Assembly: GCF_000585255.1 (NCBI RefSeq)
Contig: NZ_JANL01000019.1
Span: 1-55,654, forward strand
Reading direction: 5' to 3'
DNA length: 55,654 bases
From: Alkalibacterium sp. AK22
GTDB lineage: Bacteria; Bacillota; Bacilli; Lactobacillales; Carnobacteriaceae_A
Part shown: positions 8,411 to 17,583 of the stretch, piece after piece
Numbering within the stretch: position 1 is the first letter of the stretch
Layout: each line of letters opens with the position of its first letter
Translations under genes and position numbers: made by a program
Notes under the pieces: generated by a model
What the model was told of the DNA's origin: nothing
Database searches by the model: none
The model's input: the letters and a program-made list of their open reading frames with translations, nothing else

Positions 8411-9310
8411 ATGCTCGAAGTGAAAAACCTGAATAAGACATTTGGGGAACTAACAGCTGTTGAAGCCGTTAGTTTCAGTATAAAGCCCGGGGAAATCATG
8501 GGTCTGATTGGACAGAATGGTGCAGGAAAGACGACTACCTTTCGGCTGATTCTGGATTTACTGACTCCGGATCAGGGAGAGGTGCTTTGGAAAGATCAGT
8601 TTTTGTCTAAACAAATGTTCAATACAATTGGCTATCTGCCGGAGGAAAGAGGCTTGTACCCTAAAGTATCCATAGAGGATCAAATTTTGTATTTTGCACA
8701 GCTGCGTGGCCGAAAGAAAGCTGATATCAGGCCGCAAATCGATGAATGGCTGAAACGTTTCGATGTGAAAGGTAAAAAGACGGATAAGGTTAAAACACTG
8801 TCCAAAGGAAACCAGCAGAAAGTTCAGCTGATCTGTACATTGATTCATGAACCGGAACTAATTATACTGGATGAGCCGTTCAGTGGACTAGATCCGGTTA
8901 ACGCAGACCTGCTTGAAGCCGGCATAAAGGCGGCGCAAAAAAGAGGGGCCTGCATCATTTTTTCCAGTCACAATATGAACAATGTAGAGGAACTGTGCGA
9001 CAGTCTGATTATGCTCAAGGACGGCAAGCAAGTCTTAAACGGCTCAGTGCATGCGATTCGCCAGAAGTTTGGACGGACTAAGCTTTTTTTGGAGTCAGAT
9101 CTTACGACCGACGAGCTGCTGGCATTCCCTGGAGTACAATTCGTCAAGAAGAACAGGGAAGGTATCGATGTTGTTCATTTAAGCGAAGAGAGCAAGGGCC
9201 AAGCTATTTTTGATGCTGCTACAGCACAAGGATATATACCGACATTCAGTCAGCAGCCGCCGACATTGGAAGAAATATTCAAGAAAATGGCAGGTGAGTC
9301 GAATGAGTAA
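8411..9310 (+). CDS. ABC-2 type exporter, ATP-binding protein
   Basis: The cytoplasmic ATPase of an export system, 299 aa. It shows Walker A (GQNGAGKTT), the signature region LSKGNQQKVQ, Walker B with LIILDEPFSGLDP and the H-loop SSHNM. The C-terminal ~80 residues are the extension seen in NatA/YhaQ-type subunits (DUF4162-like). In-frame GTG at 8399 is possible, but AAAGGAAAG better serves the ATG at 8411. It overlaps the permease gene by eight bases, so the two form one transporter. Resemblance to Bacillus YhaQ/NatA suggests export of sodium, drugs or toxic compounds; the substrate is not shown by the sequence. Confidence 0.9.
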   Translation: MLEVKNLNKTFGELTAVEAVSFSIKPGEIMGLIGQNGAGKTTTFRLILDLLTPDQGEVLWKDQFLSKQMFNTIGYLPEERGLYPKVSIEDQILYFAQLRGRKKADIRPQIDEWLKRFDVKGKKTDKVKTLSKGNQQKVQLICTLIHEPELIILDEPFSGLDPVNADLLEAGIKAAQKRGACIIFSSHNMNNVEELCDSLIMLKDGKQVLNGSVHAIRQKFGRTKLFLESDLTTDELLAFPGVQFVKKNREGIDVVHLSEESKGQAIFDAATAQGYIPTFSQQPPTLEEIFKKMAGESNE

Positions 9311-10580
9311 GTTCTGGGTGATCACCAAGGAAGTGTACAAAAAAAATATCAAGTCTTTCGGCTTTATCGTTATGGTACTGGCACCCATCCTGCTGGTCGG
9401 CTTCATCGCAGGGGTCGGCTACTATTTTTCTCAGCAAGATCAAACCAGTGAACCGACATCAGTGGCTATTTTGTCTAATGATCCGGAACTCCAGGCTTTA
9501 TTCGCTAGTGAAGAATGGAACTTTGCAGTAGTTGAGGAAATTGAAAGTGAGCAGGATGCGCGTTCTGCTCTGGAAAATGAACAGATTGAAGCCTATATGA
9601 TCATTGCAGCTGAGGGGCATACGTTGCAAAGTGAAATCGTGCATACGAATGCCTTATCCAGTCAGATACCGATGATTGCAGAAGTGCTGTCCAACTATCA
9701 GACAATGATGCGGGCGAATGAAATGGATATGTCGCCTGAAGAGGTTCAGACCCTGACAGAACCAGTGGAAATAGATGAAAGTGTGGTAAGTGTCTATGAA
9801 GGAGCAATGACAGAAGAAGACCTGTCGGGTCGGCTGATTCAGGAGTGGAGCGCCTACGCCATCAGTATTGCCATCGTAGTCTTTATCATGACCTATTCAG
9901 GGATCATAGCGGAGGAAGTGGCCAATGAGAAAGGTACACGCATTATGGAAATTATTCTGTCTAGTGCCAGTGCTACCAATCACTTCTTTGGCAAGCTGGC
10001 AGGAGTAGCGCTGGTCATGCTGACTCAACTGACAATTTATGCGGTCGTGGGAACGGGCACTTATCTTTACTTCAGAGATACTGCTTTTGTCAGTGGGCTG
10101 ATTGGGGAGCTGGATGTTGTGTCCGTCTTGCGTGAACTGATGGGCTATACCCTGATTTTCTTTGTGGCCGGTGTCCTGATGTATGTTATCCTGGCGGCCT
10201 TCTTTGGATCCCTGGCAACAAAAATGGAAGACGTCAACAAGGCGGTGACTCCCATTGTCTTTATTGCGTTGGCAGGTTTTTATTCCGGAATGTTTGCCTT
10301 TGCCTCACCGGAAAATTCAATGGCGGTAGCCCTATCCTATGTTCCGCTCTTTACCCCCTTTGTTATGCCGTTCCGGATTGCATCCGGCACTGTGGGCACA
10401 GGTGCTGTCTGGTTGTCAATTATCGTGACATTCGGCTTTACTGGAGTGATTTCTGTCATTTCTCTCATGTTCTACCGATCCAACGTACTGGTCTATTCTG
10501 ACACAAATTTAATCGGCACAATCAGACGATCCTGGAGCATCATGCAGAGTAATAAGCGTGCCAGAAACCTGAGAGCCTGA
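9303..10580 (+). CDS. ABC-2 type exporter, permease (NatB/YhaP-like)
   Basis: A 425-aa membrane protein: one membrane helix near the N-terminus (FGFIVMVLAPILLVGFIAGVG), an extracytoplasmic acidic domain of about 170 residues, then five or six hydrophobic helices in the C-terminal half. NEKGTRIMEIILSSASATNHFFGK is the conserved cytoplasmic segment of this permease family. The start ATG at 9303 lies inside the end of the ATPase gene, implying coupled translation. Its partner is the ATPase at 8411. The substrate is unknown. Confidence 0.88.
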   Translation: MSKFWVITKEVYKKNIKSFGFIVMVLAPILLVGFIAGVGYYFSQQDQTSEPTSVAILSNDPELQALFASEEWNFAVVEEIESEQDARSALENEQIEAYMIIAAEGHTLQSEIVHTNALSSQIPMIAEVLSNYQTMMRANEMDMSPEEVQTLTEPVEIDESVVSVYEGAMTEEDLSGRLIQEWSAYAISIAIVVFIMTYSGIIAEEVANEKGTRIMEIILSSASATNHFFGKLAGVALVMLTQLTIYAVVGTGTYLYFRDTAFVSGLIGELDVVSVLRELMGYTLIFFVAGVLMYVILAAFFGSLATKMEDVNKAVTPIVFIALAGFYSGMFAFASPENSMAVALSYVPLFTPFVMPFRIASGTVGTGAVWLSIIVTFGFTGVISVISLMFYRSNVLVYSDTNLIGTIRRSWSIMQSNKRARNLRA

Positions 10581-10606
10581 TAAAAATTGAGCAGCTTGAG
10601 AGACGT

Positions 10607-10647
10607 CAAAAGCCTCCGTATCAATATTGATACGGAGGCTTTTTTTC
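10607..10647. terminator. Terminator after the exporter operon
   Basis: AAAAGCCTCCGTATCA and TGATACGGAGGCTTTT form a near-perfect stem with T on the right and A on the left, so it can serve both converging genes. Confidence 0.93.
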
Positions 10648-10673
10648 TTGAGTTATCTGTAACTTAAGGTCAT

Positions 10674-11393
10674 TCAGATAAAAATTAGCAAAGTGGAGTA
10701 AATGATCAGCCCGGTCATGAAGGAGGTCAGACCGTTTCCACGGCAGGCAGGAAGTTCGTCTTTTAAAGCATTGAGCACCAGACCTCCAGCCACAAAGGCT
10801 TCGAGCAAGCCAACATAGACATGAGGAACATGGACAAGCAGGCCAATCAGCCAGCCAAGGGTCACGGCTGCGGCCAGTAGATTGAGTCCATAACGGTCGA
10901 ACTGTCTTTGAAAGTGATGGCGCAGGACCCAGTCATTGGTCACAAAGTGCACGCCGATGGCGACGAGGTACAATAAGGCTGTCAGAGTCGTTTCAAAGCG
11001 GTGCTGAGCCAGCAGGATACCTACAATAAAATTATACAGAGAATAAGAACCGATATGTGCCCAAAATATGCCGGAAGTGGAAAAGTCCCGCTTTGCCAGC
11101 TTCAGCCGGGAAGACTTGAGAGCCAGCTCCAGAAAGTAAAAGACTACGATTCCCAGCAGCATGGAGCCAAAGATCAGGTGTGAGGCATTCTGAGCAGAAA
11201 CATGAAAAGTTTCCATGACTTCATGCTCATAGGCTTGAACAGCAGGAATCAGGTGAAAAAACACATAAGCTAGAGAAATCCCGCCAACAAAAGAGGTGAA
11301 TTGATTTACCGAGAAAAAATGCAGTTTAAAATAGCGGGAACTTAAATGAATAAATGAAAAACCGAGTGCAACGATCAGGCCAGTAAATGGCAT
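10674..11393 (-). CDS. ZIP-like multi-pass membrane protein
   Basis: A 239-aa integral membrane protein with about seven or eight hydrophobic helices. The segments FVGGISLAYVFFHLIPAVQ and EAFVAGGLVLNALKDELPA resemble first and last helices of ZIP metal transporters (gain of a His/Glu-Pro boundary), and several in-membrane histidines are present. Classical ZIP motifs (HNxPEG, HEIPHE) are not obvious, so metal transport is only a suggestion. The start was placed at 11393 because GAAAGAAGGA stands six bases before that ATG; a longer frame reaches 11486 but crosses the promoter. It is a single minus-strand unit. Confidence 0.55.
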   Translation of the reverse strand: MPFTGLIVALGFSFIHLSSRYFKLHFFSVNQFTSFVGGISLAYVFFHLIPAVQAYEHEVMETFHVSAQNASHLIFGSMLLGIVVFYFLELALKSSRLKLAKRDFSTSGIFWAHIGSYSLYNFIVGILLAQHRFETTLTALLYLVAIGVHFVTNDWVLRHHFQRQFDRYGLNLLAAAVTLGWLIGLLVHVPHVYVGLLEAFVAGGLVLNALKDELPACRGNGLTSFMTGLIIYSTLLIFI

Positions 11394-11457
11394 GTCCATT
11401 CCTTCTTTCAGATGTATGATGTTTAAACTAAAGTCAGCAAAAGTGCTGAGCGGATTT

Positions 11458-11486
11458 ATTATAGTCCTCGGTTCGTCAATAGTCAA
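11458..11486 (-). promoter_or_regulatory. Promoter of the ZIP-like gene
   Basis: On the minus strand TTGACT is followed after 17 bp by TATAAT. The transcript would start near 11451, leaving a leader of about 58 nt that holds a small CAGCA/TGCTG hairpin. Confidence 0.75.
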
Positions 11487-11614
11487 TATCCTTACATGAA
11501 AGTTTCTGAAAAACTTCTGAAAAAGAGTCTAAACTCCTTTCTGACGCTATTTCTGCTTTCCTCTGTATAGCAAAAAATGGTATGCTTTTAAGGTATGAAT
11601 AGAGGGGGAGAAAA

Positions 11615-12184
11615 ATGGAAAGTATAAAGGTTTTACTGGCCAAGCATAGTCGCATTGAGTCACAGCGGCTGATCCTGCGCCCGGTCACACTTAATGACAG
11701 TAAGGATATGTATGAGTATGCCAGCGATGCAGAAACAGCGTACTATGTCTTTGACCGGCACGAGTCACTAGAGGCCACTGAAGAGTCGATTGTCAGCTAC
11801 TTTATCGAACAGCCGCTAGGCAAGTTCGGTATTGAACTGAAAGAGACAGGCAAGATGATTGGAACGATCGATCTGAGGGTCAAGGACCGAAATAAGCGTG
11901 CCATCGTCGGTTATACACTCAATAAGGCATATCAGGGCAAAGGCTACATGACCGAGGCTGGCAGACGGATTCTGGAGCTGGGATTTGAAACACTTGGCCT
12001 GCAGTGTATCGCTTCTTTGCACGACGAGCGAAACAGTGCCTCGGGGCGGGTGATGCAGCGCATGGGGATGACACAAGAAGGTATACAGCGCTATGTCAGC
12101 ACCTGGAAAGAAGGGGAATGGTTCAATGATGTGTATTATTCTATCCTTAAATCAGAATATGACGAACAAAACGTTCTAAAATAA
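11615..12184 (+). CDS. GNAT N-acetyltransferase (RimJ/RimL type)
   Basis: A 189-aa acetyl-CoA-dependent N-acetyltransferase. Features of the RimJ/RimL subgroup are the opening IESQRLILRPVTLNDSKDMYEY, the strand region GYTLNKAYQGKGYMTEAGRRILELGF containing the acetyl-CoA loop Q-G-K-G-Y-M, and the closing NSASGRVMQRMGMTQEG. Substrates range from ribosomal proteins to small amines and cannot be predicted here. AGAGGGGGAG precedes the ATG. It stands alone, 78 bases before the P450 gene, with no terminator between them, so read-through is possible. Confidence 0.88.
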   Translation: MESIKVLLAKHSRIESQRLILRPVTLNDSKDMYEYASDAETAYYVFDRHESLEATEESIVSYFIEQPLGKFGIELKETGKMIGTIDLRVKDRNKRAIVGYTLNKAYQGKGYMTEAGRRILELGFETLGLQCIASLHDERNSASGRVMQRMGMTQEGIQRYVSTWKEGEWFNDVYYSILKSEYDEQNVLK

Positions 12185-12262
12185 CAAGGGATATGGTTTG
12201 CAAACACCTGTCTGTTCTTTCTATACTGAGATTAGTAACCCATTATCAGAAGGAGGAGAACC

Positions 12263-13537
12263 ATGCAGGAAACACGCGCGTTCCCGAAAGAAGATGGCCT
12301 GGAAAATGGGCTGAAGGTCCTCAGAGAAGGCTACATGTATGCACCGAATAGACACAAGATTTATCAGTCGGATGCTTTTGAAACAAGGCTGCTGGGAGAA
12401 GCGGCCATTGTGATCGGTGGAGAAGAGGCTGCAAAGCTCTTTTACGATGAAGATAAGTTTAAAAGAGAAGGTGCAGCACCGGAACCGGCAAAGGCGACGC
12501 TTCTCGGTAAAGGCGGTATACAAGGGCTGGATGATGAAGCTCACCGCCACCGAAAGCAGCTGTTCATGAGCCTGATGTCTAAAGAACGAATCGAAATCTG
12601 GTCCAAGCTTGTAGAAAAACACCTTCTCAAGGCTACCCGTGAATGGATGGACCAGGAGTCGATTATCTTTTACGAAGAGGCACAGAAAGTCCTCACCCGA
12701 GCGGTGTGTGAATGGTCAGACGTGCCCCTTCCAGAAAAGGATGTAGAAAAGCGGACAAGGCAGTTGGTCAGTATGTTTGAATCTCCCATGGCGGCCGGCA
12801 AACGTCATATAGAAGGGCGTATTGGCCGTAAGCAGGGTGAATCCTGGCTGAAAGAGCTGATCAAACAGGTCAGAAACGGTCAGCTGCACCCTAGAGAAGA
12901 AACCGCACTTTACCAGGTAGCCTGGCACAAAGAGCTGGATGGACATTTGCTGGATGAGAAAACCGCCGCTGTTGAGCTGTTGAATGTGCTGCGCCCGTCA
13001 GTGGCTATTGCCATTTATTTTGCCTTCACGGCTTTAAGTCTGCATCAATTCCCTGAAGTTAAAGAAAAAATCAATGGCGAAAACCCTTATTACCTGCATA
13101 TGTTTATTCAGGAAATTAGACGCTATTATCCTTTCTTTCCATTTAATGGGGCTATCACAAGGAAAGATTTCACCTGGAACGGGTACACGTTCAAAGAAGG
13201 AACGCTGGTTATCCTAGACTTTTACGGGACCAATCATGATTCCCGGATCTGGGAGCAGCCCGGGCAGTTCAATCCGGAACGCTTCAACGACTGGCATACC
13301 AGTCCGACTGACCAAGTACAGATGAAACTTGTATCTCAGGGAGGTGGCGATTATGATACGGGCCACCGCTGTCCAGGCGAGTGGAATACCGTCCGGGCAA
13401 TGGAAATTCTAACAGACTTTTTGATCAATAAAATCAGTTATGAAGTCCCGGAACAGGATGTTGGCTTCAGCATGGTCAAAGTACCGACCATACCGAAGAG
13501 CGGCATGGTTTTAAAAAATATCGAGTTTATCGGCTGA
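12263..13537 (+). CDS. CYP152-family fatty acid peroxygenase (P450)
   Basis: A 424-aa cytochrome P450 of the H2O2-driven CYP152 group (Bacillus BS-beta/YbdT, Jeotgalicoccus OleT). The heme thiolate is C370 in TGHRCPGEW. The peroxygenase hallmark R-P, which holds the fatty acid carboxylate, is R244-P245 in VLRPSVAI. The residue that matches BS-beta Gln85/OleT His85 is Q87 in GGIQGLDDE. Gln at this place goes with alpha/beta-hydroxylation of fatty acids, His with terminal-alkene formation, so hydroxylase activity is expected. The short EXXR helix is EIRR. No reductase or ferredoxin is nearby, as fits a peroxide-using enzyme. AAGGAGGAG precedes the ATG. P450s are uncommon in lactic acid bacteria. 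Confidence 0.93.
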   Translation: MQETRAFPKEDGLENGLKVLREGYMYAPNRHKIYQSDAFETRLLGEAAIVIGGEEAAKLFYDEDKFKREGAAPEPAKATLLGKGGIQGLDDEAHRHRKQLFMSLMSKERIEIWSKLVEKHLLKATREWMDQESIIFYEEAQKVLTRAVCEWSDVPLPEKDVEKRTRQLVSMFESPMAAGKRHIEGRIGRKQGESWLKELIKQVRNGQLHPREETALYQVAWHKELDGHLLDEKTAAVELLNVLRPSVAIAIYFAFTALSLHQFPEVKEKINGENPYYLHMFIQEIRRYYPFFPFNGAITRKDFTWNGYTFKEGTLVILDFYGTNHDSRIWEQPGQFNPERFNDWHTSPTDQVQMKLVSQGGGDYDTGHRCPGEWNTVRAMEILTDFLINKISYEVPEQDVGFSMVKVPTIPKSGMVLKNIEFIG

Positions 13538-13576
13538 ATCTTACCACTGCTCTTGAGACAGGAAGGAGAGCTATGA

Positions 13577-13735
13577 ATGAAAAAAGTTGGTCTGGCCTTT
13601 TTGCTGATCTGTATCGGCCTGATTGGCGGTATGGGTGGTCCGCTAACATCAGACCAGTCAGTAGAAAAAGAATACCGGTCCGAGAAAAGGCAAGTAGACA
13701 GACAAAAGGTCAAAACCCAAAGAATGTGGTTTTGA
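13577..13735 (+). CDS. Small membrane peptide (52 aa), unknown
   Basis: I do not recognise this family. A 52-codon frame starts with AAGGAGAG placed eight bases before the ATG. The first ~22 residues are hydrophobic (KKVGLAFLLICIGLIGGMGG), a membrane anchor or signal; the rest is charged and rich in K, R, Q and E. It follows the P450 gene by 39 bases and is probably in the same transcript. The last codons and the stop lie inside a 19-bp perfect hairpin that looks like a terminator, so the C-terminus may be a by-product of a truncated gene. Coding status is uncertain. Confidence 0.5.
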   Translation: MKKVGLAFLLICIGLIGGMGGPLTSDQSVEKEYRSEKRQVDRQKVKTQRMWF

Positions 13736-13746
13736 CCTTTTGTCTG
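13699..13746. terminator. Terminator overlapping the 52-aa gene
   Basis: 13699-13717 and 13728-13746 are perfectly complementary over 19 bp with a 10-nt loop, and each arm contains a T- or A-rich part, allowing termination from both sides. It ends the P450 transcript. Confidence 0.88.
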
Positions 13747-14200
13747 CGTTGAATAAGGAGAGATACTCAATCGAAAAGCTTACTTTGGTTCATGGCTCCC
13801 TTTCCTTTCAGTGAGCCATGCTTTACAATAAGAGCGTACACGAAGCATAGTGAATATCAGCTTTTATGTGCTGTATTTTATATTTCTGTAGCTGCTTGTC
13901 TCACGTGTGCCGGAGCATCCGCTTGTTTTTAGTCTGGCAGTTCTGTCCGTAGGTGTTCTTAGTCCTCTAATGGCCTCTCAGTCGGCTGGAGTCGTCACGA
14001 GAAAAGTGAATGGCTTCGGCTGTTCGCGGTAACAGAAAGCTGTTTCCGCTGGGATCAAAGAAACTGGAAGGCAGATTGTCTTGGTCTGCCTGCAGTGTTG
14101 AATAAGGCTAGCCTGGAGGATCTATGCCGGACTTTTATGGTAAGAGAAAAACGAGTCGGTCGGCTAATTTTAAAAATACCTTTAAAAATCATGTGAGGTA
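13747..14200. other. Gap without a convincing gene
   Basis: About 450 bases upstream of ffs hold no frame with a ribosome site and length that convince me. Visible items are an 8-bp inverted repeat (13791-13798 with 13813-13820, loop 14 nt) and a GGCAGA/TCTGCC hairpin near 14070-14090. Two short hydrophobic frames in different phases (about 13851-13920 and 13911-14030) could be scraps of a decayed membrane protein gene, but this is weak. Confidence 0.4.
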
Positions 14201-14203
14201 TGC

Positions 14204-14209
14204 TAATAT
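14204..14209 (+). promoter_or_regulatory. ffs promoter (-10)
   Basis: An extended -10, TG-C-TAATAT, lies just upstream of the SRP RNA; transcription would begin near 14216. No clear -35 is seen. Confidence 0.5.
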
Positions 14210-14218
14210 AGTAATTGC

Positions 14219-14310
14219 CGAAAGGCCACATGACAATGGTGGGCGTATGAACCGTGTCAGGTCCGGAAGGAAGCAGCACTAAGTACTGCTCCACCATGTG
14301 TTATGTGATA
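14219..14310 (+). ncRNA. ffs: Small signal recognition particle RNA
   Basis: It contains the universal domain IV core (GTCAGGTCC, GGAAGGAAGCAGC) that binds Ffh. Flanking arms (CACAT and ATGGTGG at 14227-14243, CCACCAT and ATGTG at 14291-14307) close the rod, giving the small 4.5S-like form. It lies upstream of dnaX, as in many Lactobacillales. The ends are approximate. Confidence 0.95.
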
Positions 14311-14341
14311 CATAGCTACGAATAATGCACTTCATTCATAT

Positions 14342-14372
14342 AAATGCTCCCTTTTCGGGGGCATTTTTTTTG
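14342..14372 (+). terminator. Terminator of ffs
   Basis: AAATGCTCCC and GGGGGCATTT form a stem with a short loop followed by a long T run. Confidence 0.92.
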
Positions 14373-14493
14373 TTTTTGAAGACTTTGGGTATAAAATCCC
14401 TTCAGGTGGGGGAGAAATCTATGGGGACGGTTTGGACGTTGAGGACCGGAGGAAAGTGTCAAAATACTCCTTATATTTGCTCCTGATTTCCCC

Positions 14494-14499
14494 TATAAT
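14494..14499 (+). promoter_or_regulatory. dnaX promoter (-10)
   Basis: A perfect TATAAT lies 34 bases upstream of the dnaX start, and the terminator of ffs stands before it, so dnaX has its own promoter. The -35 is weak. Confidence 0.6.
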
Positions 14500-14532
14500 A
14501 GAATAGAGAAGACTTAAGAAAAGAGGGAAAAC

Positions 14533-16269
14533 ATGAGTTATCAAGCCTTATACCGGGTGTGGCGTCCGCAGCGTTTCTCAGATGTTGCCGGCCAGGAAGC
14601 TGTGACGCGTACGTTGAGAAACGCGCTAAGTCAAGGGAATACCAGTCATGCCTATTTGTTTTCCGGACCTCGGGGAACGGGCAAGACAAGTGCAGCCAAA
14701 ATATTTGCCAAGGCAATGAACTGTCCGCATGCCCAGGATGGTGAGCCATGTAATGCCTGTGAAATATGTGAAGGGATCACAATGGGCAGATTGAATGATG
14801 TGATTGAAATTGATGCTGCAAGCAACAACGGGGTCGAAGAAATTAGAGATATCAGGGAAAAAGCGAACTACGCACCAACACAGGCTGAATACAAAGTATA
14901 CATTATTGATGAGGTTCACATGTTGTCGATGGGAGCCTTTAACGCGCTACTGAAGACACTCGAGGAACCTCCACTGAATGTTGTCTTTATTCTGGCTACA
15001 ACTGAGCCGCATAAAATTCCTCTGACAATCATCTCCCGTACACAGCGCTTTGATTTCAGACGAATTTCTGCCGGAGATATTGTCGAACGGATGGCGTATA
15101 TTTTAAAAGAAAAAGCGGTGGACTATGAAGAGGATGCTTTGCTGGCGATTGCCAAGGCAGCCGAAGGTGGAATGCGTGATGCGCTCAGCATACTGGATCA
15201 GGCTTTGTCTTTTTCAAATGGACTGATCACTCTTGAAGAAACCCTGCGGATTACCGGCAGTATCACGCAGGATTTGCTGGGAGAATATGTGTCGTCAGCT
15301 TTGAACAGTGACACGGAAAAAGGGCTTGAACTGCTTCATCATATTCTTCAGGAAGGCAAAGATGCCAATCGCCTAGTGGATGATGCCATCCTTTTCTGCC
15401 GGGATCTTCTGATTTTTAAGAAAACCGGTGAAGAAACGGTACTGAAGATGAGTAAGGCAGACGACCGTTTCAAGAAGCTGGCCGAAGCTGCAAAAGCAGA
15501 TAAATTATATGAAATCATTCGGGTCATGAACCAAACCCAACAGGAGATCAGGCTGTCGAGTCATGCTGAAGTCTATCTGGAAGTCGCAACAGTGAGACTG
15601 ACTCAGCCGTCCGCACACAGTCAGGATCCGGTAGTGCACGGGGCTCCGGCAGACAGCCAGGAGCTTTCGGCGCTCAAAGGGAAGATGCAGCAGATGCAGA
15701 AAATGATTGAGCAACTTCAGGAATCAGGGGCCAAAGGACCCGCTCCTAAACCGGCTGCTGTTCAGGCCCGTAAGCCAAGAAAGCAGCAGGCTTTCAAAGT
15801 CAATAACGTTCAGGTTTTCAAGATTCTGGACAAGGCGACTAAAGATGACCTCAACAAGTTGAAAGATGTCTGGCCGGATCTGATTGACTACCTGCCCGCC
15901 GGTCAGAAAGCGATCATGAAGACCTCAAACCCTGTTGCAGCCAGTCCAACAGGCTTGGTTGTCACCTTCGATTATGATATTCTATGTGAGAGAGCGTCCA
16001 CCGATACTTTTCTCCTGGAATCGATTGGTGACTATCTCGAGAAAGTAATTGGCCACCGTGCTGAACTCTGTACGGTTCCGAGCGAACAGTGGCCGACAGT
16101 CCGACAGGCCTTCATCAAGCAGATGAACGGCAATGGATCAGCTGATGATAGTAGCGGTGATGATGGGCAACAGGACCGTCAAGAAGACACAGCTCCGGCT
16201 GAAGAGGATGCGCTGGTCAGTGAAGCAATCGGACTGTTTGGGAAAGATATTGTACAAATCAAAGAATGA
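14533..16269 (+). CDS. dnaX: DNA polymerase III subunits gamma/tau
   Basis: The clamp-loader ATPase, 578 aa. Domain I has Walker [10 protein letters not shown] (about 45-53), a zinc module with Cys64, 73, 76 and 79, and the DExx box DEVHML at about 126, followed by the arginine-finger sensor SRTQRF. Domain III is followed by a glutamine/proline-rich linker (about 370-420) and a C-terminal tau region that contacts the polymerase. No A-rich slippery site for a gamma frameshift product was seen. GAGGG precedes the ATG. It opens the dnaX-ybaB-recR-yaaL operon. Confidence 0.97.
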   Translation: MSYQALYRVWRPQRFSDVAGQEAVTRTLRNALSQGNTSHAYLFSGPRGTGKTSAAKIFAKAMNCPHAQDGEPCNACEICEGITMGRLNDVIEIDAASNNGVEEIRDIREKANYAPTQAEYKVYIIDEVHMLSMGAFNALLKTLEEPPLNVVFILATTEPHKIPLTIISRTQRFDFRRISAGDIVERMAYILKEKAVDYEEDALLAIAKAAEGGMRDALSILDQALSFSNGLITLEETLRITGSITQDLLGEYVSSALNSDTEKGLELLHHILQEGKDANRLVDDAILFCRDLLIFKKTGEETVLKMSKADDRFKKLAEAAKADKLYEIIRVMNQTQQEIRLSSHAEVYLEVATVRLTQPSAHSQDPVVHGAPADSQELSALKGKMQQMQKMIEQLQESGAKGPAPKPAAVQARKPRKQQAFKVNNVQVFKILDKATKDDLNKLKDVWPDLIDYLPAGQKAIMKTSNPVAASPTGLVVTFDYDILCERASTDTFLLESIGDYLEKVIGHRAELCTVPSEQWPTVRQAFIKQMNGNGSADDSSGDDGQQDRQEDTAPAEEDALVSEAIGLFGKDIVQIKE

Positions 16270-16286
16270 GAGAGGATGACTGCCCA

Positions 16287-16607
16287 ATGCGTGGTGGAAT
16301 GGGAAACATGCAAGGTATGATGAAGAAAATGCAGAAGATGCAGAAAGAAATGGAGCAGGCTCAGGCTGTGCTGAATGAAACAGAATTTACAGGAACAGCT
16401 AATGATGACCTGGTGACTGTGACCTTTACGGGCGACAAGAAGTGTAAGCAGGTCAGCATCAAGGAAGACATCATTGACCCTGAAGATGTCGAAATCATTG
16501 AAGACCTGGTCCTACTCGCCGTAAACGACGCACTCGGCAAGGTTGACGAAGAAACAGAAAAAACGATGGGTAAATACTCTAAAGGTTTGGGCATCCCCGG
16601 CATGTAA
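16287..16607 (+). CDS. Nucleoid-associated YbaB/EbfC family protein
   Basis: A 106-aa DNA-binding protein of the YbaB/EbfC family, recognised by [19 protein letters not shown] and the tweezer-shaped dimer architecture. It is nearly always between dnaX and recR. An ATG overlapping the dnaX stop (16266) is in frame, but GAGAGGATG serves 16287 and homologues begin with MRGGMGN. The methionine-rich first helix is normal for the family. Confidence 0.93.
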   Translation: MRGGMGNMQGMMKKMQKMQKEMEQAQAVLNETEFTGTANDDLVTVTFTGDKKCKQVSIKEDIIDPEDVEIIEDLVLLAVNDALGKVDEETEKTMGKYSKGLGIPGM

Positions 16608-16676
16608 GCAGCCGGACTTGCCTACTGCAGGGATGGCCGATTAGCGGACTACAACTGCAGAAGAAAGGAAACGGTC

Positions 16677-17273
16677 ATGCATTATCCAGAACCGATAGCA
16701 CAACTGATGGAAAGCTATATGAAGCTGCCGGGAATAGGGGAGAAAACAGCTGCCCGCCTGGCTTTTTATACGGTAAATATGAGAGAAGAAGATGTCACGC
16801 GTTTTGCCAAGGCGCTGATCAGCGTTAAACGGGATTTGACTTACTGTTCAACTTGCGGCAACATGACACAGAATGATCCCTGCGATATCTGCCGGGACAA
16901 GAATCGTGACCAGTCTGTGATACTGGTCGTCGAACATCCCAAGGATGTCATTTCAATGGAAAAAATGCAGGAATTCAAGGGTCTGTATCATGTTTTGCAT
17001 GGTGTACTGTCTCCGATTGAGGGAACGGGTCCTGAAGATATCAATATTCCTGTGCTAATCAAACGTCTGCAAAAAGAGGAAGTCAAGGAAGTAATTTTGG
17101 CGACAAATGCGACTGCCGAAGGGGAAGCCACGGCCATGTATTTGTCACGTCTGATCAAACCGGCCGGAATAAAAGTGTCCCGACTAGCTCATGGTCTGTC
17201 TGTAGGCAGTGATATTGAGTATGCAGATGAAGTGACTCTGCTTAAAGCAGTAGAAGGCAGAAGAGAAATGTAG
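16677..17273 (+). CDS. recR: Recombination mediator RecR
   Basis: It loads RecA at gaps together with RecF and RecO; 198 aa, the normal length. Order: helix-hairpin-helix ([14 protein letters not shown], about 18-31), four-cysteine zinc finger C57-C60-C69-C72, and a Toprim domain opening with [11 protein letters not shown]. The C-terminal Walker-B-like segment follows. AGAAAGGA precedes the ATG. It is the third gene of the dnaX operon. Confidence 0.97.
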   Translation: MHYPEPIAQLMESYMKLPGIGEKTAARLAFYTVNMREEDVTRFAKALISVKRDLTYCSTCGNMTQNDPCDICRDKNRDQSVILVVEHPKDVISMEKMQEFKGLYHVLHGVLSPIEGTGPEDINIPVLIKRLQKEEVKEVILATNATAEGEATAMYLSRLIKPAGIKVSRLAHGLSVGSDIEYADEVTLLKAVEGRREM

Positions 17274-17283
17274 AGGTCAAAGA

Positions 17284-17511
17284 ATGGGAATGTTTAGAAA
17301 AAAGCATAAGCTGAAGAAAAAATATGATCAGAAACTGTTGGATCAGATAAAAAAGCAGAAAGAGCTGTACGAATCAGGCAGCCAGCTGGAAAAAATCATG
17401 GTCAAGGACCATCCCAAGTGGGAAGCAGAGATCAAACTTCAAAGAGCCAAGTACTTCTACCTTTTTAAAGAAGCGCGGATCCGCAAACTCAGAGGCGATT
17501 TGCTTAATTAA
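17284..17511 (+). CDS. YaaL family protein (DUF2508)
   Basis: A 75-aa, strongly basic helical protein matching the YaaL family that follows recR in Bacillus and relatives. The function is unknown. The family features are the lysine-rich opening and WEAEIKLQRAKYFYLFKEAR. It starts ten bases after recR with AGAGGTCAA before the ATG, and the terminator begins at its stop codon. Confidence 0.85.
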   Translation: MGMFRKKHKLKKKYDQKLLDQIKKQKELYESGSQLEKIMVKDHPKWEAEIKLQRAKYFYLFKEARIRKLRGDLLN

Positions 17512-17543
17512 AAAAGTCGGGACCACTGTCCCGGCTTTTTTCT
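17509..17543. terminator. Terminator of the dnaX operon
   Basis: AAAAAAGTCGGGAC and GTCCCGGCTTTTTT form a strong stem with a short loop (CACT), starting at the yaaL stop. Confidence 0.93.
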
Positions 17544-17583
17544 TTCTTTGTTAATCTGTCTATAAGTCAGCTGACGGTTTAAA

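Noticed and set aside
13790-14032. Decayed membrane protein gene
   Set aside because: Two hydrophobic frames in different phases could be joined by a frameshift, but they lack a start site and any recognisable family; treated as non-coding.
14533-16269. Programmed frameshift producing gamma from dnaX
   Set aside because: No A-rich slippery heptamer with a stimulating stem was found in the expected region.
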